Source of the DNA: Petunia secreta
Taxonomy: Eukaryota; Streptophyta; Magnoliopsida; Solanales; Solanaceae
NCBI GenBank assembly: GCA_029990175.1
Contig: JARKIP010000049.1
Span: 12,874,001-12,938,000, forward strand
DNA length: 64,000 bases
Direction: 5' to 3'
Shown here: one piece after another, positions 44,531 through 56,147 of the stretch
How the letters are laid out: each line of letters starts with the position of its first letter
Position numbering within the stretch: position 1 is the stretch's first letter
Translations under genes and position numbers: made by a program
The notes under the pieces: generated by a model
The model's database searches: none
What the model saw: only the letters and a program-made list of their open reading frames with translations
What the model was told of the DNA's origin: nothing

Positions 44531-45920
44531 CAAAAAATTTCACCCAGTGCCCTCAATAGGACATGGTCTTACCTAATTGCCCCCACTTACAAATGTTTTA
44601 AGTAAATGCCCTGCACAACATACCCCCCATGAAAGGACTATTTTTCCCCAACTTGTTTAATTCACGATGAAAGGTTTCCTTCTCTCTTTTCCCATTCATG
44701 GCCTCCTTCTTTCTTCTTTGTGTGGCCCTCAACTTGTTTAATTCACGCTAAAAGATTTCCTTCTCTCTTTTTCCATTCCTGGCCTCCTTCTTTCTTCTTT
44801 GTGTGCTGGAAATTTGGAATTTTTTTTCTTGTGTTTGCTTGATTCCAGTGATTTGAAGGTTTTTATTGCCTATGACTATTAGATATTCATGTTTTGTATA
44901 GAGCTTAAAATCTTGACCATGGCCAAGAGTTACATAGACTTTCTCTGCAACATGCTTATTGCAGTAGAGTTTAAAGTTTTGGCTATTGTCAATACTTGCA
45001 GAGATGTTTTGTGTAAGTTGTCGCTTCCACCAGAACTTAGAGTCTTGGCTATTGCCAAGAGTTGCAGAAACTTTGTCTCCAACTTGTTCACTGCAGTAGA
45101 GGTAGAAGTCTTGGCAATTGCCAATACTCTTAGAGATTTTTAGTGTAAGGTCCCACTTGCCAGAACTTAAAGTCTTGGCTATTGCCAAGAGTTGCAGAGA
45201 CTTTCTCTGCAAGTTTTGCACTGCAATATAGGTAAAAGTTCTGGCAATTGCCAATATTTGCAGAGAGTATTTGTACAAGTTGCTCCTTCCACTAGAGTTT
45301 AAAGTCCTGGCAATTGTCAATACTTGCAGAGAGTATTTGTACAAGTTGCTCCTTCCACTAGAGTTTAAAGTCCTGGCAATTGTCAATACTTGCAGAGACT
45401 ATTTGTACAAGTTGCCCTTCCCGCTGGAATTTAAAGTGTTGGCTATTGACAATAGTTGTAGAGACTTTTTTTGTAGTTGTAGAGACCATGGCAACAGGGC
45501 TTAAAGTCTTGGCAATAGGCAAGAAGTCTCTACAAGCCTCATATTGCAGTAGAGTTTAATGTCTTGGCTATTGTCAATACTTTAGAGATTTTTTCAGTGT
45601 AAGTTTCCCTTTGCAGCAGAACTTAAACTCTTGGCAATAGTTGCAGAGAACTTTACCCTTGCAACTTGAAGAAATCTTACATTGAATCTTCTCTTGAACA
45701 GAGCAATCTGTAAAAGGAATGGGGTTTTATGGTTTTCTTGATCCCGTGAATGGAGAAAAGGAAGGGGAGGGACTGGGGCACGTCTTTTTATTGATTTGTA
45801 GGAGTATTTTGGTCCGAAAAAAGTTTCATTAAACTAATGAGGGCATTTTTGCTAAACATCTGTTAATGAGTGCATTTTGGCAAATCATTGCTTCCGGTAG
45901 CATATTTTTGCAAATCAACC
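44531..45920. mobile_element. Mutator-like non-autonomous element with 66-bp repeats
   Basis: 1,390 bp inserted into the SINE and flanked by the 9-bp direct repeat GTACATCAC (44522-44530 and 45921-45929). A 9-bp duplication points to the Mutator superfamily. The ends (CAAAAAATTTCACCCAG and, inverted, GGTTGATTTGCAAAAAT) are only weakly similar. Most of the interior is a 66-bp repeat array. It has no similarity to the family at 1007 and 46041 and no transposase. Confidence 0.72.
44898..45655. repeat. About 11-12 tandem copies of a 66-bp unit
   Basis: Units start at GAG/GAA-TTTAAAGTC and contain TTGGC(A/T)ATTG(C/T)CAA and TTGCAGAGA. Two neighbouring units (about 45295-45426) are nearly identical; others are degenerate, and a few are shortened. 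Units alternate between two types (ends GCAGTA and CCACCA), which suggests a 132-bp higher-order period. As 66 is divisible by three, frames stay open on both strands: minus strand 44748-45386 (212 codons, 22-residue unit LTIARTLNSSGRSNLYKYSL plus QV) and plus strand 45271-45504. Neither is recognised as a protein family. Confidence 0.85.
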
Positions 45921-46040
45921 GTACATCACACCCTCATCAGACCCACTTTGGTGGGATATCACTGGTTTTGGTTTGGTTTAAAAATGTGACGGCTGCCCCA
46001 GTGGTGCTTGTTAGGTGCAAAAGCTTGTGTTTTACTCGAA

Positions 46041-47526
46041 GGATTTTTTACACATATATACAAATTTTCACCCTTAATGACAAAAAAAAAAAAAAATAGC
46101 AATATCTTATAAATTACAACTCATAACAATATTTTTTATAGCACATTTTCCCCTTTCCAATTTTTATTCAAAATTCAAGCATTAACATTCATAAAGTGAA
46201 AAGCCAAAGAAATGGCATATGACGTAACCCCCACCACTGAAACCTCCGCCACCAACCACCCTATGCGCAACCGAAACCCCACCGCTGGTGCACCCAAATA
46301 TGAGACCCGACCCTGTTGTGATTCACCCGAATCTTGTTCCCCTTCTAAACGTAGCAAACAAAGGGAAAACAACCTGTGATCAAAGGGGATTTTGAGAATC
46401 TGGGGTGATGACAATTTTTGAATCATTTCACTTTAGAGGGCTTAGTTACGGGGTGATTTTTTGTAAGATTGAAATTTTGGTCGAATGATACTTATTGAAG
46501 TCTTGCTAAGAAAAAATAATTTAGACTTCAACATAGGCCAATGTAATTTCTCCTTTTTTGGTTCTTGAATGATATTTGGTTTGTTTCTGTTTGCACGAAG
46601 CATTACTTGCCAAGTCGTAACATTGTGTCATCATGGTGAAAGCATATAACCAGTGGTTGTACATGTAACTACTATGTGCATATGATAATTCAAGGAAATA
46701 CTTCTAAAACTTCTTTATATATCAAGTGTTGTAGTCACACCCTTTGCTCACTGGTTGTTTTCATGGGATTTAAACTGTGAAGCTGGCATGTGGCTAGAAA
46801 TAATTGTTGAAACAATTTTGAAGCATCGGAAATACAACTAGATATGGAGAAAATTAATGCAGATACGATGTTGAAAAAGTTTGAAATAATGCAGATACAA
46901 CAAGATACAAATGGATACGGAGCAAAAAGTCATGAAAACAAACCGCTTACTTCTTTTTCAAGTTTGAAACGGTGCTGTAGAAACAGTTGAAACGGTGTAG
47001 AAACTGTTAGATACGGTGCTGCAGAAACAGTTAGAAACAATTGAAACGGTGCAGAAACAGTTAGATACGGTGCTGCAGAAACAGTTGAAACGGTGCAGAA
47101 AAAGTTAGATACGGTGCTGCAGAAACAGTTGAGATACGGTGCTGCAGAAACAATTGAAACAGTGCAGAAACAGTTGAGATACGGTGCTGAAATAGTTGAT
47201 ACGATGCTGAAATAGTGAGATTCAACGAGATACATTGAGGATGGATGAGGAAAAGTGAAATTGGGGAAAATGAGAGGAGTAAAAGTGAAATTGGAGGGAA
47301 ATGGTGGGAGGAAAAGTGAAATAGGGAAAAATATGAGGAGCAAAAGTAATAGTGGGGGAAATCTAAGAAAGAATGTAAGAGTTTAGTATGTTATGGGAAA
47401 ATATTGCTATATTTTTGCTATGTTTTTAATTATCTTGTGTTTTCCTCTATATAGGGTAATTTTACTAAAATGTTGCTATGTTTGGTAATTAAGCTCTAAA
47501 ACTTGTACTTTTATGTAAAAAAAACC
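46041..47526. mobile_element. Mutator-like element, second family member (inverted)
   Basis: 1,486 bp with ends GGATTTTTTACACATATA and (inverted) GGTTTTTTTTACATAAAA, flanked by the 9-bp duplication TTACTCGAA (46032-46040 and 47527-47535). The paralogous empty site near 51676 reads CTTTTATTCGAACAATCAGC, confirming the insertion. Ends and subterminal repeats match the element at 1007-2445 in opposite orientation, but the inner segment (about 46190-46450) differs. Confidence 0.88.
46212..46379 (+). other. Unidentified gene-like segment in the second Mutator-like element
   Basis: An ATG-started frame of 55 codons (MAYDVTPTTETSATNHPMRN, then further Pro/Ser-rich residues) in sequence clearly richer in C than its surroundings. 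It may be captured host DNA, as proposed for the first family member. The product and the true frame are unknown; a minus-strand frame also spans it. Confidence 0.25.
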
Positions 47527-47535
47527 TTACTCGAA

Positions 47536-49110
47536 CAATCAGAGGAATTTTGATGACTAACCAGTTTTCGCATCACTTAAACAGAATCACCCAACAATTG
47601 TAAATTTTAAGAAAAATAGTACGCACTTAAAAATACGTATTTTTTTAAGACTAGCCACAAAACAAAGATATGAGATTTTGAACTAACCCAAGAATCCCAG
47701 CTTGTTGGGGGTTAGTTTTAAAGTTTCATGAAATTTTACTGGAGCTTCATATTTGAAGTCCCAAGTATTTTGTATTGAGACTTTTGAATCCAAGTACTTT
47801 ATACTAGTATAATGTTGGGATTTTAAAAAATTTATTTCAAAAATCTCAGTATATAATACTTAAATTTTTCAGTCTTTTATAATCTGACTAGTTTTCTAAA
47901 ATTTTAAAATGCTGGCTAATTTTTATTCAACGCGATTCAAACGGATTACGTGATCAAATTTTTACGAATAATCATCAAACTGTTGGGTCAAAAGTCAACA
48001 CGAGTCAAAATGATATAACTTGCTTTGTCAAAATCTAACCCTGTCTATATAAAAGCAAATTAAAAATTGAGATTTTGTAAATTTAGAAAAGACTAAGCTA
48101 ATAAATTAAGAAAATATGTAACTTTTTTTCTTAAAAAAAGAAAAAGAAAAAAGATGAGAGGTCGAATCACGTGAGTAAATCATGTGGATCCTCATTTAAA
48201 ACTTGACTTATTTAATCGAAATAAACGTTGAACAAATTAAATCATAAACCACATATTAATTTGACTCGTTATTACTCAACCAACACTAATCAAGTCTGCC
48301 CATTTGTCACTTGATTCACTTTCAAATGATGCTTAAAATTAACGTTAAGGGAGAAGGTGAAAATCGCACAACTTAAAAGAAAAATTGCATTCTTCTTCGT
48401 ATAAATCATTACTTCTCTCACATTTTTGCCACATTTTTGTTGATGAATATTTTACATATTTTATTGAATTGTAATTATATAGAGGAGAGATTTCACCATA
48501 TTACTTAGCTTTTTCTATTTTGATCAATCTCTGTTTCGTCAAAACTCAAACATATCATTCCAAAATGCATTCATTTAGTAAGTTATTTGTGATATATTGT
48601 CCACGAATTAAAGTTGCCACAATGCAACTTCCTCCAAGGAAGTCCAATTCTCGATTTGTATTTAATTCCTAACAGTATTAATAAGAATTATTTCCTATAC
48701 ATTTTTGCTGTCTTATTTTATGTGGCATTTACCATTTGAGGAATTAACCATTTTATAGTCAAATACCATTATTTTCTTTACTTATTTGTTAAATAAAGAA
48801 TAGTTAAATGTATAATACTTCTTTAAAAGATTAAAATTTTATCTAGTGTATATTTAAATCTTAACTACAACTATATAATATCTATAATCAGATTTCGTCT
48901 GAAGAAACTGTTGACTAGGCTCCCAATCCCTATAGATAAGATCTTAGGTAGTAAACCAATGGAAATTAGAATAACATTACAAAATCATACTTATAAAGGC
49001 AAGTATTTAAATGTACGTAACTACTTGTCTTATCTTTTTTAGTTATCATGAGAAAAATGATGAATAATAACACCTGAATTCAGCTAATCTCATATTCTTG
49101 GTGCTGCTTA
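47536..49110. repeat. Duplicated region upstream of inhibitor copy 2
   Basis: 47536-48320 matches 51690-52640; 48160-49110 matches the host DNA around 18120-18500 and 23829-24067. It includes degraded pieces of the palindromic core (near 47750-47880). No gene seen. Confidence 0.7.
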
Positions 49111-49114
49111 AAAC

Positions 49115-49121
49115 TATAAAA
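49115..49121 (+). promoter_or_regulatory. TATA box of inhibitor copy 2
   Basis: TATAAAA lies about 60 bp before the ATG at 49176, the same spacing as in copies 1 and 3. Confidence 0.55.
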
Positions 49122-49175
49122 TCAGTTGAGGGATTGGGAAGGAAAAACATCATAATAGAAACACTAGTCCAAAAA

Positions 49176-49691
49176 ATGACACACTCTTTATCCCCTTCAT
49201 GGCTCTCACTTCTCTTTATGGCAATTTTACTTAGAAATGTGAAGGCAGACATACTTGATGATGTTTGTCCTAAAACCATAAATCCTCAACTATGTTTTCA
49301 AATTCTTAAAAATGACCCTTATGTTTACAAGGGTGATATTCACAGCCTTCTCTCCATTGCACTTTATATAGCACAAGACAATACTACATCTACCTACAAT
49401 TTGATTCAATCCCTTCTTCAAGAACCCATTAAAGATTCTAAGGTGAAAGCCCAACTCACCAATTGCTCGAACTATTACAGCGATGCAAGTGATAAACTTC
49501 AAAGTTGTAATGATTTGTTTCGGATAGGCGATTATTTAAAAATAAGCTTCTTGGCTTCTGCTTCTTTGACTGATTCTCGTCTTTGTGATCAAGGCTTTGG
49601 TGGCCAACCACCAGCTCAACTCAAACAATTTAGCCAAACGGTCCAAGAATTTTCTGATCTTGTTTCTGTTATTGCTTTTGAACTCAAATAA
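49176..49691 (+). CDS. Pectinesterase/invertase inhibitor-like protein, copy 2
   Basis: A single exon of 171 residues from ATG 49176 (MTHSLSPSWLSLLFMAIL). The frame is open further upstream, but this ATG gives the conserved signal peptide ending VKA. The mature part DILDDVCPKTINPQLCFQIL has the first Cys pair 9 apart; the later pair (in LTNCSNYY and DSRLCDQGF) keeps about the 40-residue spacing. Copy 2 lacks the extra cysteine (Cys77) of copy 1. Its closest relative by upstream sequence is the broken copy at 24606. It is a secreted inhibitor of pectin methylesterase or invertase by family; the target is undetermined. Confidence 0.85.
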   Translation: MTHSLSPSWLSLLFMAILLRNVKADILDDVCPKTINPQLCFQILKNDPYVYKGDIHSLLSIALYIAQDNTTSTYNLIQSLLQEPIKDSKVKAQLTNCSNYYSDASDKLQSCNDLFRIGDYLKISFLASASLTDSRLCDQGFGGQPPAQLKQFSQTVQEFSDLVSVIAFELK

Positions 49692-50480
49692 ATTTTATTT
49701 TACGTGATATGTTTTGTTATATTGATGAATTTATATTCTGATATCAAATTTATAATTATCAGAGCAGATATTAATATGATTCATTGTCTAGTAACACCAA
49801 CAAGTATCCTACTAAGTATGTGTTGATTCAACGCCCCTCTTCCCAAGTCCTCCAAAATCTACTAAAAATTTATGTGATAAAAAATGATGCAAATGTAGTA
49901 AGTGGTAAAAAATTATCACAAAGTCTTGATTGATCTGCCAAAAGTGATTTGTTTGCAATTTTCGATGCATGTTTTTGTGAATTTTAAATAGTGGCCCCAA
50001 ATTTGACGATTCACAACCTTCACAACCTTTGACTTGCCGATTAGAAATTTAAAATTGGATCTATTTCTTTCGAAATTTGTAAAAGGAGTACAAGCTTAAA
50101 CTACACTAGGCCAAAAGGAATATCCAGTTAAATTTTTTTACTGGTAACGTAAGGGGTGATTTACAAAATATTGACACATTAGATGCTAATTTGAAATTTT
50201 GACATCGCTTAACAATGTCTTTAAAAAGCGTTCTCATAGGAGTAGGTTTAATTAGTTTTAATGATATTTCTTGCCCATTAGGCATAAGTTTTAATTAATT
50301 CAAACCCTCTCTAATAGACAACTATCTTCACTCTATATAATTTATTTATAAATTGTCTAGAACTCCTTCATAATTATAACTAAATATATATCTAATGGGC
50401 GACAATATTATTTTTCAAGATTTTATTTAGTGGGGCCAAAAGTTCAAACAAGTCAAAGGTAGTTGTACGATTTTAGGCTT
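49692..50480. repeat. Duplicated downstream region of inhibitor copy 2
   Basis: Matches 25419-25776 plus 43756-44190, and more weakly 54530-55330. No gene seen. Confidence 0.65.
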
Positions 50481-50489
50481 AATGATAGA

Positions 50490-50835
50490 GTCCTATCAAC
50501 ATAATAATATTTAAAATATTAAATATATATTTTAAATATAAAATATATATTTTAAATATTATATATATATATATATATTTAATATATAATATATATTTAA
50601 ATATCAATAATATTTAAAATATTAAATATATTAAATATATATATATATATTTAAAATTTGAAATATCAATAATATTAAATATATTAAATATCAATAAGAT
50701 TAATATATTCAATATATATTTAAAATATGAAATATCAATAATATTAAATATATTAAATATCAATAATATTAATATATTCAATATATATCAATAATATTTA
50801 AAATATTAAATACATAGTTAAAATATATTTAAAAA
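50490..50835. repeat. AT-only low-complexity tract
   Basis: Repeated words ATATTTAAAATATTAAATAT and ATATCAATAATATT with almost no G or C. It is absent from the paralogous downstream regions, so it expanded or was inserted locally. Confidence 0.85.
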
Positions 50836-51059
50836 GAGTAAAATGTATATGGAAAGAAAGAAACAAGAAAAGGTGTACAGAAAAAGTAATTATTCTTGGT
50901 CAACGTTCATGGAGCGTAAATTTCCCCATATACTATGGTATACAAGTCTGGGTGGGTAGAATGGGTAATAATTTAGTGGGTAGGTCCGGTAACATTTGAA
51001 AGTAGTGGGTAGTGGCTGTAATTATTTTAGATTTTGTGGGTATTTTTGTAAGTGTCCCA

Positions 51060-51450
51060 TTTTACAATCACAAAGTGCACGAATAACCTATTTTTGCACA
51101 CATATTTAAGTTTTAGCCATTCCTGACCCCTTTGCAAGAGCTAGCGAGTAGTAGCGACTTCAAACTAAAATTGCTTATTTTTAAACCATTATGATTAAAG
51201 TTCAATCCACACCAAACTAACTTTAATCCTTTTTGTTTGAAGATGATTCTTTTTAATTTCTCGCTTAACCTCAAATCAAAGGATTTGAAGTTGAGCCAAA
51301 CTTCATACTTTTATTCTGAATTTCGCTTATTTTCAGATAAAAGAATCTAAATTGAATAAACTTTACACTATGATTTGAATTTAAATACACAATTTCAGCC
51401 CTCATATTGTGATAATGAGTGACTATTCTTGCAAATAGTGTACCTAGCAC
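51060..51450. repeat. Duplicated spacer shared with 55355-55860
   Basis: Blocks such as CTAAAATTGCTTATTTTTAA and TTTTTGTTTGAAG, and GACTATTCTTGCAAATAGTG, recur in the same order at 55455-55845. No gene seen. Confidence 0.7.
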
Positions 51451-51600
51451 ATTAAACCAGCCCAATAACTAGAAGTGTGACCAACAAAGTGGGACCCACT
51501 ATTCCTCCTCAATTTTCCTTTATCTTATCTAACCCATAGAAAATCCATGGCGTGTATAAGTCACAATTCAATAACTCCTCACTTCCTCTGACCACACTGG
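51451..51600 (+). pseudogene. Decayed copy of the RPS1 promoter/5' leader
   Basis: This stretch matches 57236-57392, the DNA just upstream of the plastid S1 gene, at roughly 90% in the core. Examples are CTCAATTTTCCTTTATCTTA and TTCAATAACTCCTCACTTCC. The match stops about 10-15 bp before the S1 ATG, and no S1 coding sequence follows. It therefore marks the end of a segmental duplication. Confidence 0.8.
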
Positions 51601-52650
51601 AAATGCTGATTTGGTTTGATTTGATTTGATTTAAAAATGTGACGGCTGCTCCAATTGTGCCTATTGGGTGCAAAAACTTGTCTTTTATTCGAACAATCAG
51701 CAGAATTTTGATGCCTAGCCATTTTTCGCACAACTTACACAAATCAGCCAACAATTATAAATTTTTTAAAAAGTACTCAACTTTTAAATTGCATATTTTT
51801 TTAAGATTAGCCACGGAACAAAGATCCGAGATTTTGAACTAATCCCAGCAATCCCCCAGCAAATTTTGATGGGGTTATTCAAAGTTTCATGGAATTTTCG
51901 TGGAGCTTCATATTCGAAGTCCCACCAAAATATTTTGTACTGGAACTTTTGAGCTAAAATTTTCAAAGTCCAAGTACTTTATAGTTTATACTAGAAATTC
52001 ATATTTAGCATTTTTCAAGTATCTGGGTCTTTTGAACTAAAATGTTCAAAGTCCCAGTACATTATACATAGATTTCATGTTTACCAAGTCCCAGTATAAA
52101 AAAATAGAATTTTAAAAAATTTAGTTCAAAATTTTCATTATAAAATATTTGGATTTCCGTGTTTTAAATTCTGACTACTCTTTTAAAAAAATTGAAACGC
52201 TGATTAATTTTTTATTTAATGAGATGCAAACGGACTACGTGGTCAAAATTTTACGAACAATCATCAAACTGCTGGATCAAAAGTCAACACGAGTCAAAAT
52301 AATATAACTTGATGGGTCAAAATGCAATCCAACCTATATAAATCAAATTCAAAATTGGGATTCTGTAAATTTAGAAAAGACTAAGCTAATAAATTAAGAA
52401 TATATGTAACTGTTTTCTTTAAAAGAGAAAAAGAAAAGAAAAAAAAAAGAGAGGTCGAATCACTTGAGTAAATCTTGTTTTGTATCCTTATTTAAAACTT
52501 TACTTGTTTAATCGAAATAAACGTTGAACAAATTATATCATAACTCACATATTAATTTGACCCGTTATTACTCAACCAACACATATCAAGTCTGCCCATT
52601 TGTCACTTGATTTACTCTCAAATGATGCTTAAAATCAACATTAAGGAAGA
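51601..52650. repeat. Duplicated segment, paralogue of 45970-48320
   Basis: Starts TTTGATTTAAAAATGTGACG and matches 45972-46040 plus 47527-48320 without the Mutator-like element, thereby giving its empty site near 51676. It contains degraded palindromic cores at about 51900-52110. No gene. Confidence 0.75.
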
Positions 52651-53212
52651 ACATATGCTTAAATTTTAAACACACTTTGTAGAAGAAAATATCTAAATTG
52701 GTTTCTTCTCTTCTTGCATTATTTTCAAACAAAATAAAAGTGTCGTGTCGTGTCGTGTGCTTTGCTGCCGGCCATTTGTGTTCGTTGTTACTGTCGTTTT
52801 GGAGTACCACTACTACAGTAAGGTAAGCTCGTTCTATCCTAAGAGGATCTAATACATAACCTCGGGTACTGTGAGTGGATTAAGTTGAGGGTTAATTTCA
52901 CCAGTGGTCACTGAACTATTGTTTCATTACCACAAAGTCACTTTTGTTCCATTTGTTACCTAAAAGTCGCTCAAATTTGCTCCGGTCTACAACAAAGTCA
53001 CTCAAGCCGGATTTTGTTTAAAACTTGCCGGAAAAATGATGTGGCATCATTAATTAAAAATAATTTTCTTAATTAATTTTTTATATATTAATCTAATTCC
53101 TTAACCCATTATTCTTATTCTACCCAACCCAAACATATTTTACTATTTCTTTTTAGATTCTACCCAACCCAAACATATGTAAAAAAAAAGTTCACTATCA
53201 TTATATATTAGT
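52651..53212. other. Unduplicated spacer with repeat fragments
   Basis: Contains a GTCGT-rich run near 52741 and a block beginning TTTCACCAGTGGTCACTGAA (52894) with repeated CAAAGTCACT words. That pattern looks like one end of a plant transposon, but no second end was found. No gene. Confidence 0.35.
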
Positions 53213-54010
53213 TAACTCTTTAGAAAACACTATATTAGAGTGGGCAATTAAGCCATATTAAAAAAGAACTGTTACAAAAATGTTTAAATAAGGAAGGTGA
53301 GTTTAACGTATTAAACCACAAGGAAGACTGATGTTACCAATCCAAATTTGAGGGAAGGTCTCCGAATATATAATTGTCGTATAGCAAGGCACTTGAAAGG
53401 AATACAATTCTCGATTATATTTAATTTCTTTAGAAAGAATATTGCAAAACATTTTGTAAATTTACAATAGTAAAGCTTCTAAAGGCCTTTATTCAATATT
53501 ACTATCTCAAAAAGAAAAAAGTCCAAATTATTTATTACTCTGTTCAAGTTACACAATTTTATCACATTTTATGTGACACTTATATAATGACACTTCCATA
53601 TTTATCATTACATGATTTTATCACATTTTAGTATTCGGAGAGTAAATATTTTCTTGTCAATTATCATTAGTTTTTTAAATTTTGTTTTAAAAAGTTACTT
53701 GTATGTTTTTAGAGCATAACTATATCGTGCATATAACTGGTGAATCTACTCTGATTTCATCATATATCATTGAATCAGATCTCTTTTGGAAAAAAAAAAT
53801 TAATTATGCATTTAATCAGATCTCATTTCATCATATATATTGCAAGTAGTTAAACTATTACCTTATTTTAAACAATTTTCCTTTTTGTCACTTTACAGAA
53901 ACAAGAAAAAAAGCTAATGCCATATACTTGGCATTGTTTAATCTAAAACTATAAAAACAGGGCCATCACTGTAGAAGAAAAAACAAGAAAAAGAAAAACT
54001 AGTCTAGAAA
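53213..54010. repeat. Duplicated upstream region of inhibitor copy 3
   Basis: Matches 14921-15905 with small indels; the TATA box TATAAAAA is at 53950-53957. Confidence 0.78.
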
Positions 54011-54529
54011 ATGTCAAGCTCTTTGTGCCCTTCATGGCTCTCACTCTCCTTTGTGGTAATTTTAGTAGCACTAGTTGCAAATGTGAAGGCAGACATACTT
54101 GATGATGTTTGTCCTAAAACCATAAATCCTCAACTATGTTTTCAAATTCTTAAAAATGACCCTTATGTTTATAAGGGTGGCCCCCTTCTCTCCATTGTAC
54201 TTTCTATAGCACAAGACAATACCACATCCACATACAATTTGATTCAACATCTTCTTCAAGAACCCATAAAAGATCCTAACGAGAAAGCCCAACTCACCAA
54301 TTGCTCGAAATATTACCATGATGCAAGTGATAAACTTCAAAGTTGTAATGATTTGTTTAGGATAGGTGATTATGAAAAAATAAGTGTGTTGGCTTCTGCT
54401 GCTTTAAATGATTCTCGTGCTTGTGACCAAGCTTTTGGTGGTCAACCACCAGTACAACTCAAACAACTTAGCCAGACGGTCCAAGAATTTTGTGATCTTG
54501 TTTATGTTACTGCTATAGATTTGAAATAA
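54011..54529 (+). CDS. Pectinesterase/invertase inhibitor-like protein, copy 3
   Basis: A single exon of 172 residues. The signal peptide (MSSSLCPSWLSLSFVVILVA ... VKA) is identical to that of copy 1, while the mature region is closer to copy 2 (KDPYVYKG-like segment, SIAQDNTTSTYNLIQ). A block reading KGGPLLSI replaces the KGDIHSLLSI of copy 2, about two residues shorter. The four conserved cysteines remain. The mix of promoter/signal peptide from copy 1 and mature region from copy 2 suggests exchange or gene conversion in the cluster. Its inhibitor role is inferred from the family. Confidence 0.85.
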   Translation: MSSSLCPSWLSLSFVVILVALVANVKADILDDVCPKTINPQLCFQILKNDPYVYKGGPLLSIVLSIAQDNTTSTYNLIQHLLQEPIKDPNEKAQLTNCSKYYHDASDKLQSCNDLFRIGDYEKISVLASAALNDSRACDQAFGGQPPVQLKQLSQTVQEFCDLVYVTAIDLK

Positions 54530-55068
54530 GCTTCATTTCACATGATATGTTTTGTCATATGAATGAATTCATATTTCGATACAAAATCTAGAATTTTATT
54601 TATTTTCGGAGCATATATAAAGATATATGATTTATTATCTGGTGGTATTGATAGAGTATCTTACAAAGTGTGTGTTGATTCAATGCTTCCCCATCCCCTT
54701 TTCAAGTCCTCCAAAATTTAATGTAAAGTCTAAGCGACAAAGAATGATAAAATATGGTAGTGGTAAATGTCTATCGTGAAAATTTTATTTGTTTATTTTG
54801 TGTTTCTGCACAATAATAACTCGCTAGTAAATTTTAAATATTAACCCTAACTTTTGACGATTCAATAGAACATATAATATTTTGACAAACCGACCAAACT
54901 TGTAATTATTCACTAATCTAGACATGCCCTCACAAATATACTATTGGAATAATTTCTTCACAAATTCCTTAAATGGGTAACAAGCTTAAACAACTGTATG
55001 CCAAAGAAACACCCCGTTAAATTTTTTTATTTGAACCATAAAAGGCGATTTACAAAAAAAGAAAAAAA

Positions 55069-55102
<34 letters not shown>

Positions 55103-55632
55103 GTTCTACTTTGAAATTTAGACATCGCTTAACAATGTCTTTGATAATTAGATTTAATGATATTTATTGTCCATTAGGCATAAGTTTTGATTAATTCAAA
55201 GCCTGTCCATTTGACAATACATTATACTATTTTCATTGAGCGTAACTTATGAAACGTCTAGAACTCCTATATCTAAGAATCAATGTCAATTTTTCAATAT
55301 TTCATTTACCAGGCTAAAAGTTCAAACCAGTCCTCATAGTATCATTTTCCTGCCAGTTTTACAATAACACAGTGCGCGAATTGCTTGGTTTGGACGCACT
55401 TTTACGATTTTAGCTAGTTTTGATCGTCTATTTGTGAAGACTGGCCACTTCATACTAAAATTGCTTATCTTCAGACATTGGTATTGAAGTTTAATCCACA
55501 TTAAATTTACTTTTAACTCTTTTTTGTTTGAAGCTGAAATCTATATATTATTGTTGTTGCTGCTCCTCCTCCTACTACTCCCACTCCGACACCTACTAGT
55601 ACTACTCCTACTCCTGCTACTATTACTACTAC

Positions 55633-55684
<52 letters not shown>

Positions 55685-55860
55685 TCTTTTTTTTCAAGCG
55701 GATCCCAAGTTCGCACTTTAGGTTTAAATTTGACTCATTTTCAAATAAAAAATCTTAATTAAGTAAATTTCACACCATAATTAAGTTGAATACAAAACTT
55801 CAATCCCATAATCTGAAAGTAAATGACTATGCTTGCAAATAGTTTATAAAGAGTCGTTAA
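54530..55860. repeat. Duplicated downstream spacer with microsatellites
   Basis: Matches the downstream spacers of the other copies and 51060-51450. It holds a (CA)n run (55072-55099) and a trinucleotide tract (55560-55682: mixed CTACTC-type units, then (AAT)n). No gene. Confidence 0.7.
55634..55682. repeat. (AAT)n microsatellite
   Basis: About 16 units; it explains the isoleucine-rich minus-strand frame at this place. Confidence 0.95.
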
Positions 55861-56147
55861 AACCTACTACCTCCTTCACATTATAAGTGGTCACCTTTTC
55901 AATTTCACTTTATTTAAGAAAAGCATTAATTACTATGTACTTTACCTAATTATTCTTAATTATTTTATTGTCAAACATGAAAATAATAAATCATCATTTT
56001 GTTACCTCTTTAGAGGCAAGGACAGTATTGATAAAAATAGGCATTTTTATATTGATATTCTAAAATTGACACTTATTTTTAATACCAAAAAAAGTGAAAA
56101 TGACCACTTATTATGAGACAGAAATAGTAAATGATTAGGCCCAAACA

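Larger units (their letters stand above)
44475..45990 (+). mobile_element. TS-type SINE interrupted by another element
   Basis: Left part GTCTATCGAAAACAGCCTCT ... GGTAAGGTCTGC at about 44478-44521; right part ACCCTCATCAGACCCACTTT ... GGGATATCACTGG at about 45930-45972. Both match the tobacco TS SINE consensus. They are separated by the 1,390-bp insertion at 44531-45920. Confidence 0.75.

Noticed and set aside
52894..53100. Complete transposon beginning TTTCACCAGTGGTCACTGAA
   Set aside because: Repeated CAAAGTCACT words resemble a transposon end, but no opposite end or target duplication was found.
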